A DNA stretch of 64,000 bases from Vibrio sp. 14G-20 (GTDB taxonomy: Bacteria > Pseudomonadota > Gammaproteobacteria > Enterobacterales > Vibrionaceae): contig NZ_JAPHPW010000022.1 in assembly GCF_026241515.1 (NCBI RefSeq), forward strand, positions 23,809 to 87,808. Reading direction: 5' to 3'. Each line of letters opens with the position of its first letter. Position 1 is the first letter of the stretch. Shown in pieces: positions 43,269-52,041 of this stretch. The notes beneath the pieces were generated by a model. The model was not told where the DNA came from, searched no databases, and saw nothing but the letters and a program-made list of their open reading frames with translations. A program made the position numbers and the translations under genes.

Positions 43269-44763
43269 GGCTCATTCGCTCCATTAGTTCTCCCCAAGTA
43301 CGCACTAGGGGTTGGTTAAATTCTGGTTGTTTACCGTCGAATACGGCATTGATGCAGCCTTCAAACTCACGTTCGTCAGATGCAGGTTGAGTGCTGTTGA
43401 TTAATGCTGAGGAAAGCTCTCCGCGACGAATATCGACACGGCACCAACGGTAGCCCTCATCAATATGGATACTTTGCAGCTCATCACTCAAAGCGATTCG
43501 CTCAACAATTTCGCCATCTACCACGCACTCGGCGTAGTAAGGGTTTTCTGCGTCAGCAACAACAATTCGGTAGGTTAGTGGTTGGCCTTGAGAGTCGTTG
43601 CCCGGTAGCAAATCACCTAAGTTAATATCAAACTTCAAGCCACAGCGGCGCTCTAGGTAAACTTGCCCATTACGCAAACCAGACAAGATGCTTTCGCCAC
43701 TCAAGCCATGGCTGTATACGAAAGTTGATGGGTCACCGTAGATAGAAGGCTCATCCGATTTAGGATTACGTTCATGGGGTTCAAGGTGTGAATCACTGCC
43801 GCCAATCGCCGTAATGCGCTGGCCACAATTCCACATTTCACTGAGAACCAATAACGCCTCTTCGGTCGCTTTTGGCGAGGTCGACCAAGTTGGGTCGCAG
43901 CACACCTCAAACGTGGAGACTTGGGTTAGATCCACTTGATCGTAATGCCAATGCCACGGCTTCATCATCGGGTGATTAATGCCAAGGGAACTGTGTCCAC
44001 TTTTAGCTAAGTTCAATCCGGCTTCCATGGTCGCTTGGCTGCTGTGTTCAACCTCTCTTAGGTCCAAAGACTGAGCTGGGCCATGTACATTGAAGTGACC
44101 GAGATCGGTTGTAACTTCTAACGCAGGCAAGAACAAACATTGATTTGATACAGGTAGCTTCGGCTGACAAATGTTGTGCTCGGTGAAGAAGAAGAAATCG
44201 AGCCCTTGTGATTCGACGATATCTTTCGCCGCTGCCAAAGTATTATGACCATCAGAAAGCTGTGTGTGGGCGTGTAAATCACCACGGTACCAACGAGAAT
44301 CAGAGCTCAGCATGTTGCTGTAATCAAACTCGATATCGTGATCCGTTGTGACTGTTGGGTTCAGTTCTAGCTCACTCTCTACTCCGTCAGTACCTAGCTC
44401 ATTAGAATGATTAACTAACTCATCAGAGCAAAGCACATCGACTTGATACTGCATCGCACGCTCGGTACGGAACTCACCTTCGAGGTTGTAAAGTTCTAAG
44501 AACCAATCGCCCGATGGAATCGCGCCATCAATCGCGCCTAGCCCTGAGTTTTCCGGTTGGATAGCGAGTGACTTGTGCGCCTTTTCAAACAACACTTTGC
44601 CACGAAATGCTTGGTTGGCATCATACGCCGCTGCGTACAAGAATCCTTTTTTCACCGTTGTGCCGGTAATCGTTACGCTGTGAGAACCTGCTGGCACATC
44701 AAAGGGGATACGTACTCTGCCAAACGGCAGCTCACCTTGAAATTGGGTCATTGTCTTCACCAA
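43255..44763 (-). CDS. CehA/McbA-family (PHP) metallohydrolase
   Basis: About 500 residues: an N-terminal beta domain (~1-130) of the kind that precedes PHP esterases, then a PHP metal-dependent phosphoesterase domain with RGDLHAHTQLSDG at ~160, FFFTEHN, NHPM and GGSDSH. No signal peptide, so cytoplasmic. It likely hydrolyses a phosphoester or carbamate brought in by the ABC importer encoded in the same operon. Start uncertain among TTG 44763, GTG 44760 and ATG 44751; AGGA favours the first two. Confidence 0.82.
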   Translation of the reverse strand: MVKTMTQFQGELPFGRVRIPFDVPAGSHSVTITGTTVKKGFLYAAAYDANQAFRGKVLFEKAHKSLAIQPENSGLGAIDGAIPSGDWFLELYNLEGEFRTERAMQYQVDVLCSDELVNHSNELGTDGVESELELNPTVTTDHDIEFDYSNMLSSDSRWYRGDLHAHTQLSDGHNTLAAAKDIVESQGLDFFFFTEHNICQPKLPVSNQCLFLPALEVTTDLGHFNVHGPAQSLDLREVEHSSQATMEAGLNLAKSGHSSLGINHPMMKPWHWHYDQVDLTQVSTFEVCCDPTWSTSPKATEEALLVLSEMWNCGQRITAIGGSDSHLEPHERNPKSDEPSIYGDPSTFVYSHGLSGESILSGLRNGQVYLERRCGLKFDINLGDLLPGNDSQGQPLTYRIVVADAENPYYAECVVDGEIVERIALSDELQSIHIDEGYRWCRVDIRRGELSSALINSTQPASDEREFEGCINAVFDGKQPEFNQPLVRTWGELMERMSRDEV

Positions 44764-44794
44764 ATTCGTCCTAATTGAAGGACTGGGTCAAAAG

Positions 44795-44818
44795 AGGCCC
44801 ACCCGAATAGATGGGCCT
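44795..44818 (-). terminator. Attenuator-like hairpin after binding protein gene
   Basis: AGGCCCA / TGGGCCT stem just past the binding-protein stop, with only a moderate T-run on the minus strand. Probably a partial terminator that lowers expression of the enzyme genes relative to the binding protein. Confidence 0.6.
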
Positions 44819-44872
44819 TTGTTAATTAATCGATCTTCGTTACTAATAGCCAAGAGCTAATCACTTTACAGA

Positions 44873-46153
44873 CTAAGAACGATTCGCTCGGTCTAGTGCA
44901 CGTTGTGCTTTCTTAGCCGCTTGTTTTAGCGCTTTGTCAGCAGGCACGTTTTGGATTTGAATCTGGTCCGCAGCTACCTTCAGCGCATCCATGATCTTAC
45001 CGTTGGTAGGGTCTAGGAAATCTTTGGTTGCCGTGTTCGCTTGCTTCAGCGGGATCAGAGCTTGTGGATTATCTTTAGTGAACGCTTGGTATTCTGGCAC
45101 TTCAGAAACGCTGTTACGTACTGGGATGTAGCCCGTAAACATTGACCATGCCGCCGTGTTTTTCGCGTTGGTGTAGAACTCAACAAACTCGAATGCACCT
45201 TTTGCTGCTGCTTCATCTGTGCCTTTTGGCATAACGTAAACTAGCGCACCCGCTTGTGGCGCAGAAGGGTTTGAGCCCCAACCCGGTTGTGTGGTTGCCG
45301 AAAGCTTAGTGAAGTCCAAATCACCTTGGTCACCCGATGAACCGGTGTAGCCAAGCGCGTTGTCTTTCATCACGTCATCAATGGTTTTGTACCAGTATTC
45401 CCAACCTTGACCACCGTAGTGAATACGCATGATTTGATCATCGTGGATCCATTTACGGAAGCTGTCCCACACCTCAACCCATTCAGCTGAATCGATTAGC
45501 ACTGTTTTGCCGTCATCACTGATGATCTGTGCGCCGTTAGAGAAAGCCGCGTCAATCATGTTGTCTTGACCCCACATCGGCTCCCAGCCGTAGAAGGTCA
45601 CGTTACCTTTCTCATCACGCTGTGTGACTTTCTCAGCGACCTTAGCCACGCCTTGCCATGTGTTTAGATCTTGCTCGGTAAAGCCGTTGTCTGCCAACAC
45701 CTGCTTGTTGTAGTAGAACACTTGAGTGGTACCGTAAGCAGGTAGGCCGATGATAGTGCCATCGTCTGCCGTCACTTGATCTTTAAAAGCACCAATGAAA
45801 TCAGAGAAGTTGAACTCTTCATCCATGAACGGCGTTAGGTCACGGCTCAAGCCACGTCCGTGCATCGCTTCCGCACGACCTGAATCTAGCAGCACAAGTT
45901 CAGGTGCCGTTTTAGACGCTAGGCCTGCTTGCAGCTTCTGGTAGGTTTCTGTGTAGTTACCTTGCAATGCTGGCTTCACCACATACTCATCTTGGCTCGC
46001 ATTGAACTCTTCGATGAGCTTAGTCATCATTTGCTGTGGCTTAGTACCACCGGAATACCAAAAGTTAACTTCGGTTGCGGCAAGAACACTGCTAGAGAAC
46101 ATAGACGCGCTTGCTGCGCCAGCACACACTAGTGCGAGAGTTTTTAGTTTCAT
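44873..46153 (-). CDS. ABC extracellular binding protein (UgpB-like)
   Basis: 426 residues: signal peptide to VLA|AT (~25), then a family 1 solute-binding fold starting VNFWYSGG, with QGNYTETYQKLQAG as in UgpB (glycerol-3-phosphate) relatives, and conserved LPAYGTTQVFYYNK. The C-terminal part ends in a basic helix. The ligand is probably a phosphorylated or glycerol-linked compound, judged by UgpB resemblance and the phosphatase genes downstream. Confidence 0.85.
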   Translation of the reverse strand: MKLKTLALVCAGAASASMFSSSVLAATEVNFWYSGGTKPQQMMTKLIEEFNASQDEYVVKPALQGNYTETYQKLQAGLASKTAPELVLLDSGRAEAMHGRGLSRDLTPFMDEEFNFSDFIGAFKDQVTADDGTIIGLPAYGTTQVFYYNKQVLADNGFTEQDLNTWQGVAKVAEKVTQRDEKGNVTFYGWEPMWGQDNMIDAAFSNGAQIISDDGKTVLIDSAEWVEVWDSFRKWIHDDQIMRIHYGGQGWEYWYKTIDDVMKDNALGYTGSSGDQGDLDFTKLSATTQPGWGSNPSAPQAGALVYVMPKGTDEAAAKGAFEFVEFYTNAKNTAAWSMFTGYIPVRNSVSEVPEYQAFTKDNPQALIPLKQANTATKDFLDPTNGKIMDALKVAADQIQIQNVPADKALKQAAKKAQRALDRANRS

Positions 46154-46160
46154 TTCCGTT

Positions 46161-47108
46161 TTACTCTTTTACGCCGTTATCGGCGATACCTGAAAGAATC
46201 GTCTTTTGACAAATGACGAATAGAATTAACAAAGGCAATACTGCAATGGTGCTCGCCGCCATGATTTGCGACCAGTTCAATCCATAGTTACCTTCGGCAA
46301 TAAAGTAGTGACGAATCCCGGTCGCAATCAGGTTAAGTTCCTGAGTGGTGATAACCAAGCTAGGCCACATGTAGCTGTTGTAATTGGTAATAAAAGTGAT
46401 GAGGAACAGTGTTGCGACTGCTGCTCGGCATTGCGGTAAGATGATTGCCCATAAAATTTTGAGCTCACCTGCACCATCAATTCGTGCCGCTTCAATCAGC
46501 GACGGATGCACCTTGATAAACACTTGGCGTAGATAGAACACACCGAAAACCGACGCCGCATTCGACGCCACTAAGCCCATGTGCGAATCCAACAAACCCA
46601 GTCTTGCCAGGGTGATGTAAGACGGAATGTAAGTCACAGCGCCCGGCAGCATGTAACAGCCCATCACGATAAAATAGAGTACGGTTTTCGAGCGAAACTT
46701 CAGCTGCGTTAATGCGTATGCAAACATCGCTGAGTTCACAATCACCAACAAGGTAGTGAACAAAGCCACACTAAAACTATTGAAGATGTACAAGCCAAAC
46801 GGCGCGCTGTGAAAGGTTTCAACAAAGGTTTCCCAGCGAAACTGTTCTGGAATCAAATTCAACGGGCTAGCAAAAATCTCATCATTGGTTTTCAGCGAAC
46901 CAGACAGCATCCATAAGAACGGAAACACCATGATGGTTCCGCAGGTCGCTAAGAAAAGGTGCTTAGCCAGTGCGATAAACGAACGGCGATCCATTGAGGT
47001 TTTCTTTGACGCATTCTCTGATCTGTTCGTTTTCACTTTGGCTGTGACTTTAGATTCAGCAGTTCTCTGAGCTAATACTTGATTGGCATCTAATACTTGC
47101 GTGGTCAT
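46161..47108 (-). CDS. ABC importer permease (UgpE/MalG type)
   Basis: 315 residues with six helices preceded by a long charged N-terminal tail of about 45 residues. The EAA loop reads EAARIDGAGELKILWAIILPQC, the site that docks with the ATPase. Pairs with the permease upstream; starts 23 bases after that gene ends and stops 7 bases before the binding-protein gene. Confidence 0.9.
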   Translation of the reverse strand: MTTQVLDANQVLAQRTAESKVTAKVKTNRSENASKKTSMDRRSFIALAKHLFLATCGTIMVFPFLWMLSGSLKTNDEIFASPLNLIPEQFRWETFVETFHSAPFGLYIFNSFSVALFTTLLVIVNSAMFAYALTQLKFRSKTVLYFIVMGCYMLPGAVTYIPSYITLARLGLLDSHMGLVASNAASVFGVFYLRQVFIKVHPSLIEAARIDGAGELKILWAIILPQCRAAVATLFLITFITNYNSYMWPSLVITTQELNLIATGIRHYFIAEGNYGLNWSQIMAASTIAVLPLLILFVICQKTILSGIADNGVKE

Positions 47109-47131
47109 AATTCTGTCCTTTCAAAAATCGA

Positions 47132-48016
47132 CTAGTAGTACACCCAGCGCTTGCCGATGTAGGTATTAATAAGTGCCAACAATCCAGTAATTAGGAATAT
47201 CACTAACGATGTCGCGGCCGCAGGTCCCATTTCGTAACGTTCAAACGCTTGTTGGTAGAACAAGTACAGCAAGGTACGAGTTTCACCACCCGGCCCGCCT
47301 TGCGTTAGGATCTGGAACTGATCGAATGCCTGCATTGCCGTAATAATGTTGACCACCACCAAGAAGAATGTGGTTGGGGAAATCAGCGGCAACGTTATCT
47401 TCAAAAATCGCGTTAAGCTGCTACAACCATCAATCAAAGAGGCTTCGTACAAAGACTCAGGAATCTTGTTGAGCGCACTGATGTAAAACAGCATCGTCCA
47501 ACCAATTGCTTGCCACACCGTTACGATAATCACCGCAATCAAGGCTGTGTTACCGTTCTCTAGCCATGGAATCGCGCTAAACCCTGCCGACTCCAATAAG
47601 TGGTTTGCCAAGCCCGATTTAGTTTCAAAAACCCAAGACCAAACAATCGACACCGCGACGGTTGGTGTGATCCAAGGAGAAAAGATCACCGCACGATAAA
47701 ACTGGCTGCCCTTGAAGTTTTTGTGTAGCAACATCGCAAACACAAGACCAAGAATGATGGTTGGAATCACCACCCCGACCGAGAACCAAAACGTGTTGAG
47801 TACTGCTTGAATGAACTCGTAGTCCTCAACCATATACTCGTAATTTTCTAAACCGATGAACGAATAATCTGGCGAGATGTAATCCCAATCGGTGAAGCTG
47901 ATATAAATTGAATAACCAAATGGTACGAGCCAAAAAGTAAACAGTGGCACCAACAACGGTGCAGTAAATAACAGTACCTTTAAGCGGTTTTTCATTGGTT
48001 GTGAGAAAGCACTCAT
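47132..48016 (-). CDS. ABC importer permease (UgpA/MalF type)
   Basis: 294 residues, six helices. EAA loop EASLIDGCSSLTRFLKITLPL near residue 195 and a typical LFYQQAFERYEMGPAAATS segment near the end. First gene of the operon; its promoter must lie in the 100 bases before it, next to the LysR gene on the same strand. Confidence 0.9.
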   Translation of the reverse strand: MSAFSQPMKNRLKVLLFTAPLLVPLFTFWLVPFGYSIYISFTDWDYISPDYSFIGLENYEYMVEDYEFIQAVLNTFWFSVGVVIPTIILGLVFAMLLHKNFKGSQFYRAVIFSPWITPTVAVSIVWSWVFETKSGLANHLLESAGFSAIPWLENGNTALIAVIIVTVWQAIGWTMLFYISALNKIPESLYEASLIDGCSSLTRFLKITLPLISPTTFFLVVVNIITAMQAFDQFQILTQGGPGGETRTLLYLFYQQAFERYEMGPAAATSLVIFLITGLLALINTYIGKRWVYY

Positions 48017-48118
48017 GGTGACCTCGTCCTTATTTGTATGCGGTTAAACTAAGTGTTTTTTATGACAGGTTAGTAAGAGCGCCCTTCATTTTTTTTATGG
48101 ATATCCATAAGAAAATGT

Positions 48119-49042
48119 TTACTCCAGTTCACCGTCTTCCATCTGGTGGTAGAGCCAATCACAGAAGAAATTCACCTTTGCGCTGCGACTGTGTTTGGTA
48201 ATGAGATAGTGGGCAGACTCGGCAGGCATCGACGAATCACTTGCTAATACAAGGTCTTCTTTCCTGAGCAATTCAGACACTGCAAGCGAACGTACCAGCA
48301 ACATTCCAATGCCATGTTTGACCGCCTCTAAGGCATGTAAAGAGTTACTCACTTCGAGCAGAACTTTCGGTAAAGTCATCTCGAATTGGTTATGCCCAAG
48401 CCATTGCAACCAGTTCTCTCGATAGCCTTTCACCTGAACCGTTGGCAGAGCAGCGAAGTCGGGCTTGCTGAGTAATTCTTGATGCTCGGCTTTGAATTGA
48501 GGACTACACACCAACTGCCAATGTTCTTGAAACAGTCGCTCGCAATGGGTGTCTTCGCTTTCGACCTTGCCATTGGTCAGTTCGATATCAACATTCTGAC
48601 AAGGGGTAGTTGATGGCCAGTCCACCAGCTGAATATCGAGCCTGATAAAAGGGTATTTTTGATAAAAGGATGGCAGGCGAGGTAACAGCCAGTTATGGCA
48701 AAAGGTATGGTTAACGCGCAGGCTTAACACATCGGTTTCTTTTTCCCCGAACAGGATTTGAGTCTGCAGCTTCAAGTGAGCAAGCGAGCCCGCAACAATC
48801 GGTTGATAATGTTGAGCTGAAGAGGTTAGCTTCACGCCTTTAGAGCTGCGTTCAAACAGGGTCGTATCGAGAAAGGCTTCTAAACTTTTGAGCTGCTGGC
48901 TCACCGCAGCTTGAGTCACACAAAGCTCTCGGGCAGCGGCGCCAATGGAACCAAGACGAGCAACAGCTTCGAACGCAACAAGGGCGCGTAGAGGGGGTAA
49001 CATGGCTTCACCTGATTGAAATAAAAGTGAAAAATACTTCAA
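48119..49042 (-). CDS. LysR-family regulator (GcvA-like)
   Basis: 307 residues; winged helix ~15-75 (PPLRALVAFEAVARLGSIGAAARELCVTQ region split as typical for GcvA-type) and effector domain ~105-300. Same strand as the ABC operon and just upstream, so it may regulate it. The start has a possible internal alternative at MLPPLRAL (residue 14). Confidence 0.82.
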   Translation of the reverse strand: MKYFSLLFQSGEAMLPPLRALVAFEAVARLGSIGAAARELCVTQAAVSQQLKSLEAFLDTTLFERSSKGVKLTSSAQHYQPIVAGSLAHLKLQTQILFGEKETDVLSLRVNHTFCHNWLLPRLPSFYQKYPFIRLDIQLVDWPSTTPCQNVDIELTNGKVESEDTHCERLFQEHWQLVCSPQFKAEHQELLSKPDFAALPTVQVKGYRENWLQWLGHNQFEMTLPKVLLEVSNSLHALEAVKHGIGMLLVRSLAVSELLRKEDLVLASDSSMPAESAHYLITKHSRSAKVNFFCDWLYHQMEDGELE

Positions 49043-49087
49043 TCAGGTTTCAGTTTTTTGCGGTTCTAGTTACAGATTAATGACGAA

Positions 49088-49121
49088 GGGACATTGATCA
49101 GATATTTATGATCAACGTCCC
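49088..49121. terminator. Possible terminator hairpin
   Basis: GGGAC-A-TTGATCA pairs with TGATCAA-C-GTCCC across an eight-base loop. On the plus strand TTTTCTTC follows; on the minus strand, where the OppA gene would need it, the T-run is weak. Confidence 0.55.
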
Positions 49122-49197
49122 TTTTCTTCTATTTATTATTTCTATTTTTATACTCAACGCCTTCGCTTCGTCATATCAGAGCTCGCATCAAGCTTAT

Positions 49198-50823
49198 CTA
49201 TTCTTTGATATAAAGATCCTTAGAATAGATGCGCCCTTCAACGTTGTTCTTAGCAAAACCACCGACACTTGGTCGCACTAGGCGGGCCTGCATGTAGTAA
49301 TAGATTGGCGCGATAGGCATATCTTCAGCCAGTAACTGCTCGGCTTGATCATAGAAACTTTGGCGATCTTGCTCATTGGTTGCGGCTAATGCGCTGTCCA
49401 TCGCTGAGTCGTACTTGTCGTTGTTGTAACGAGCAAAATTACCCGATGACTCAGAGCGCAATAGGCTCAAGAAGGTCGACGCTTCATTGTAGTCACCACA
49501 CCAAGACGCTCGCATTACATCAAAATCACCTTGGCGACGTGATACTAGGTAAGACTTCCACTCTTGGTTTTCCAGCTCAACTTGCGCGCCGAGGTTACCT
49601 TTCAACATTGAAGCGATGGCCACTGCAATCGACTTGTTCGACTCACTGGTGTTGTAGAGCAATTTGAAATCCAATGGATTAGCTGCATCGTACCCCGCTT
49701 CTTTCAGTAGCTCTTTTGCTTTTTGGTCACGTTCCTTTTGAGTCCATGTGCTGTATTCAGGCTGAGTCGCATCAAAACCTGCCGTGTACTCATGGGCAAA
49801 AGTATAAGCAGGTAGGTTACCCACCTGAGTGACACCATTGGTGATCACATCACGCATCATTGAATACGATACCGCTTTACGCACTCGTGAATCGTCAAAC
49901 GGTGGACGCGTGGTATTGAACGCGTAGTAGTAGGTACACAACAAAGGTACCGCGGTAAACGCATCTTGGTATTTGGTTTTAAGCTGCTGCGCCATGTGTG
50001 TTGGTACGTCAGACGTGATATCGACCTCGCCCACCGCATAACGGTTAATCGAAGCGTTTTGGTTTTCGAACGGAATGTAAGTCACTTGGGTTAGATTGGT
50101 ATCTGAGCTATCCCAGTAGTTAGAATTCTTCTTCAGTTCAATCCGTTCGTTAACCACCCACTCATCTAAAACAAAAGCGCCATTCCCTACAAACTGCTTA
50201 GGGTCGCTCCACGGCTTATCGCTGTTTTCTAGCGTTGCCTTATGAACGGGCATCATAGATGTGTGACCCGTCATCGCAACAAAGTATGGCACTTTGCTAT
50301 CAAGATCGAACTTCACCGTGTGTTTATCGACAGCAGAGATACCGAGCTCTTCGACGGGCTTTTTACCTTCTGCTACGTCAGCAATATTGTTGATTTTGGT
50401 AAGCTTGAGATACCAAACATTCGGCGAAGCAAGTTTCGGGTCTACCGCACGTCTTATCGCATACACGAAATCATCGGCTGTCACCGGATCGCCATTCGAC
50501 CATTTAGCATCTTTACGTAGGTGGAATACAAACGTCTGGTTGTCTTCGGTTTCCCAAGATTCCGCAACACCAGGAGTAATGTTGCCATCGCGATCTTGAA
50601 TCACTAAACCTTCAAATAGGTCTCGTAAAATGTGCATTTCAGGCAGGCCTTCAGCTTTCGCAGGATCGAGTGTCGCCGCTTCTGCATCATTGGCACGAAC
50701 TAAGTGTTGGTCTTTTGCCAATGAAACACCAGCAGGTAAGGTTTCAGCAACGGCTGTCACTGCGATAAAAGGGGTCAATAGAGATGAAATGAGTAAAGCC
50801 GTTGAATGTTTTTTAAAATCCAT
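49198..50823 (-). CDS. Peptide-binding protein, OppA/MppA type
   Basis: 541 residues: signal peptide ending near AVA|ET (~26), then the family 5 solute-binding fold with LVRANDAEAATLDPAKAEG and FVFHLRKDAKWSNGDPVTADDF, matching OppA/MppA of enterics. No Opp permease genes are next to it, so like E. coli MppA it probably borrows a permease encoded elsewhere. Divergent from mpaA, which cuts murein tripeptide, so murein peptide uptake is the likely role; general oligopeptide binding is the alternative. Confidence 0.85.
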   Translation of the reverse strand: MDFKKHSTALLISSLLTPFIAVTAVAETLPAGVSLAKDQHLVRANDAEAATLDPAKAEGLPEMHILRDLFEGLVIQDRDGNITPGVAESWETEDNQTFVFHLRKDAKWSNGDPVTADDFVYAIRRAVDPKLASPNVWYLKLTKINNIADVAEGKKPVEELGISAVDKHTVKFDLDSKVPYFVAMTGHTSMMPVHKATLENSDKPWSDPKQFVGNGAFVLDEWVVNERIELKKNSNYWDSSDTNLTQVTYIPFENQNASINRYAVGEVDITSDVPTHMAQQLKTKYQDAFTAVPLLCTYYYAFNTTRPPFDDSRVRKAVSYSMMRDVITNGVTQVGNLPAYTFAHEYTAGFDATQPEYSTWTQKERDQKAKELLKEAGYDAANPLDFKLLYNTSESNKSIAVAIASMLKGNLGAQVELENQEWKSYLVSRRQGDFDVMRASWCGDYNEASTFLSLLRSESSGNFARYNNDKYDSAMDSALAATNEQDRQSFYDQAEQLLAEDMPIAPIYYYMQARLVRPSVGGFAKNNVEGRIYSKDLYIKE

Positions 50824-51138
50824 GTTTGTTTGCTCTCCTAGCCTATCTTTGAAGCAAGTAATAAAATTAACAATGTGACGGTTGACGAGTTTTGACGCTA
50901 TGGTTTATTAAATAGAGGTCATCTAAATAGTAGTTATAGCAATCACAGTAAGTAAGTAAGTGTTCAAAAATAGCGCAGGAAAAAAGCTTGAGAACAAGGC
51001 GGCTTTTTTCGATAAGTAGTTATTCTACAATCAAAAAATCTAACGACGTTATCGAGATTTTTAACAAGCTAGGGTGAACAGTTATTTACTACGATTGGTT
51101 TTACTATTTGATAGTACTTGATCAATCAGGAGATTAAG
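50824..51138. other. Divergent promoter region of oppA-like gene and mpaA
   Basis: 315 AT-rich bases. A short tetranucleotide run (GTAA repeated, 50948-50962) is present. The mpaA ribosome site AGGAG is at its right end. No gene seen. Confidence 0.4.
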
Positions 51139-51849
51139 GTGAGTTTAATTCCAAGAACGGAAAGAGCTGCGTTTTCGATAAAGCCGCTGTCATATGGAAA
51201 ATCGGTGTTAGGTGCGCCTTTGCTCTACTTCCCCGCACAAATAGAAAGCGAATCTCGCGGGCTGATTTTAGCAGGCACACACGGCGATGAAACCGCTTCT
51301 ATCGCGGGTTTGTCTTGCGCCCTAAGAAGCTTGCCTGCCGCCAACTTACGACACGATGTGATTCTGTCGATGAACCCAGATGGCAATCAGCTAGGTACCC
51401 GCGCTAATGCTAACCAAGTCGATTTGAACCGCGCCTTTCCGACTCAAAACTGGACTGAAAACGGCACCGTCTATCGCTGGAGTTCCCACACACCTGTCAG
51501 AGATGTCAAAGTGAAAACCGGCCAAGCCAACCAGCTCGAACCAGAAGTGCAGTCACTCATCAACCTCATCGAACAGCGCCAACCTAAATTCGTCATCTCT
51601 TTCCACGAACCACTCGCTATGGTCGACGACCCAACCCAATCTGAACTCGCCACTTGGCTGGGTAAACAGTTCAACCTACCACTTGTCGAAGACGTCGATT
51701 ACGAAACCCCAGGCTCATTCGGCACTTGGTGCCAAGAAAGAAACCTACCGTGCATCACCGTGGAGCTACCACCCGTTTCAGCGGATCTGACTATCGAGCA
51801 GTATTTGGATGCGTTTGTGGCGGTGTTGGGGTGTGAGGGAGGTGGTTAG
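51139..51849 (+). CDS. mpaA: Murein tripeptide amidase MpaA
   Basis: 236 residues, zinc carboxypeptidase (M14) fold. It matches E. coli MpaA closely: YGKSVLGAPLLYFPA, zinc ligands in AGTHGDE and SFHEPLAM, NPDGNQLGTRANANQVDLNR, and the catalytic Glu in ITVELPP. It cuts the gamma-D-Glu-Dap bond of murein tripeptide in recycling. The start is GTG 51139, since AGGAG lies 8 bases before it; the TTG at 51118 precedes the ribosome site. Confidence 0.92.
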   Translation: MSLIPRTERAAFSIKPLSYGKSVLGAPLLYFPAQIESESRGLILAGTHGDETASIAGLSCALRSLPAANLRHDVILSMNPDGNQLGTRANANQVDLNRAFPTQNWTENGTVYRWSSHTPVRDVKVKTGQANQLEPEVQSLINLIEQRQPKFVISFHEPLAMVDDPTQSELATWLGKQFNLPLVEDVDYETPGSFGTWCQERNLPCITVELPPVSADLTIEQYLDAFVAVLGCEGGG

Positions 51850-52041
51850 ACAAACTCATTTTTGGACAAAAACGTGACAGTGATCTTTAAACAGACTCCT
51901 CAATAAACAGCATTTTTAATTTGGATAAATTCCAAATAAGGTGGTCCGCATCGGGGAGCCACCTCGCTAATTACTAGGCTTGCGCCACTAGGGTTAATAC
52001 AATTGGTATAGTATTTGAGCTATCAACACTTCCAACGATCT

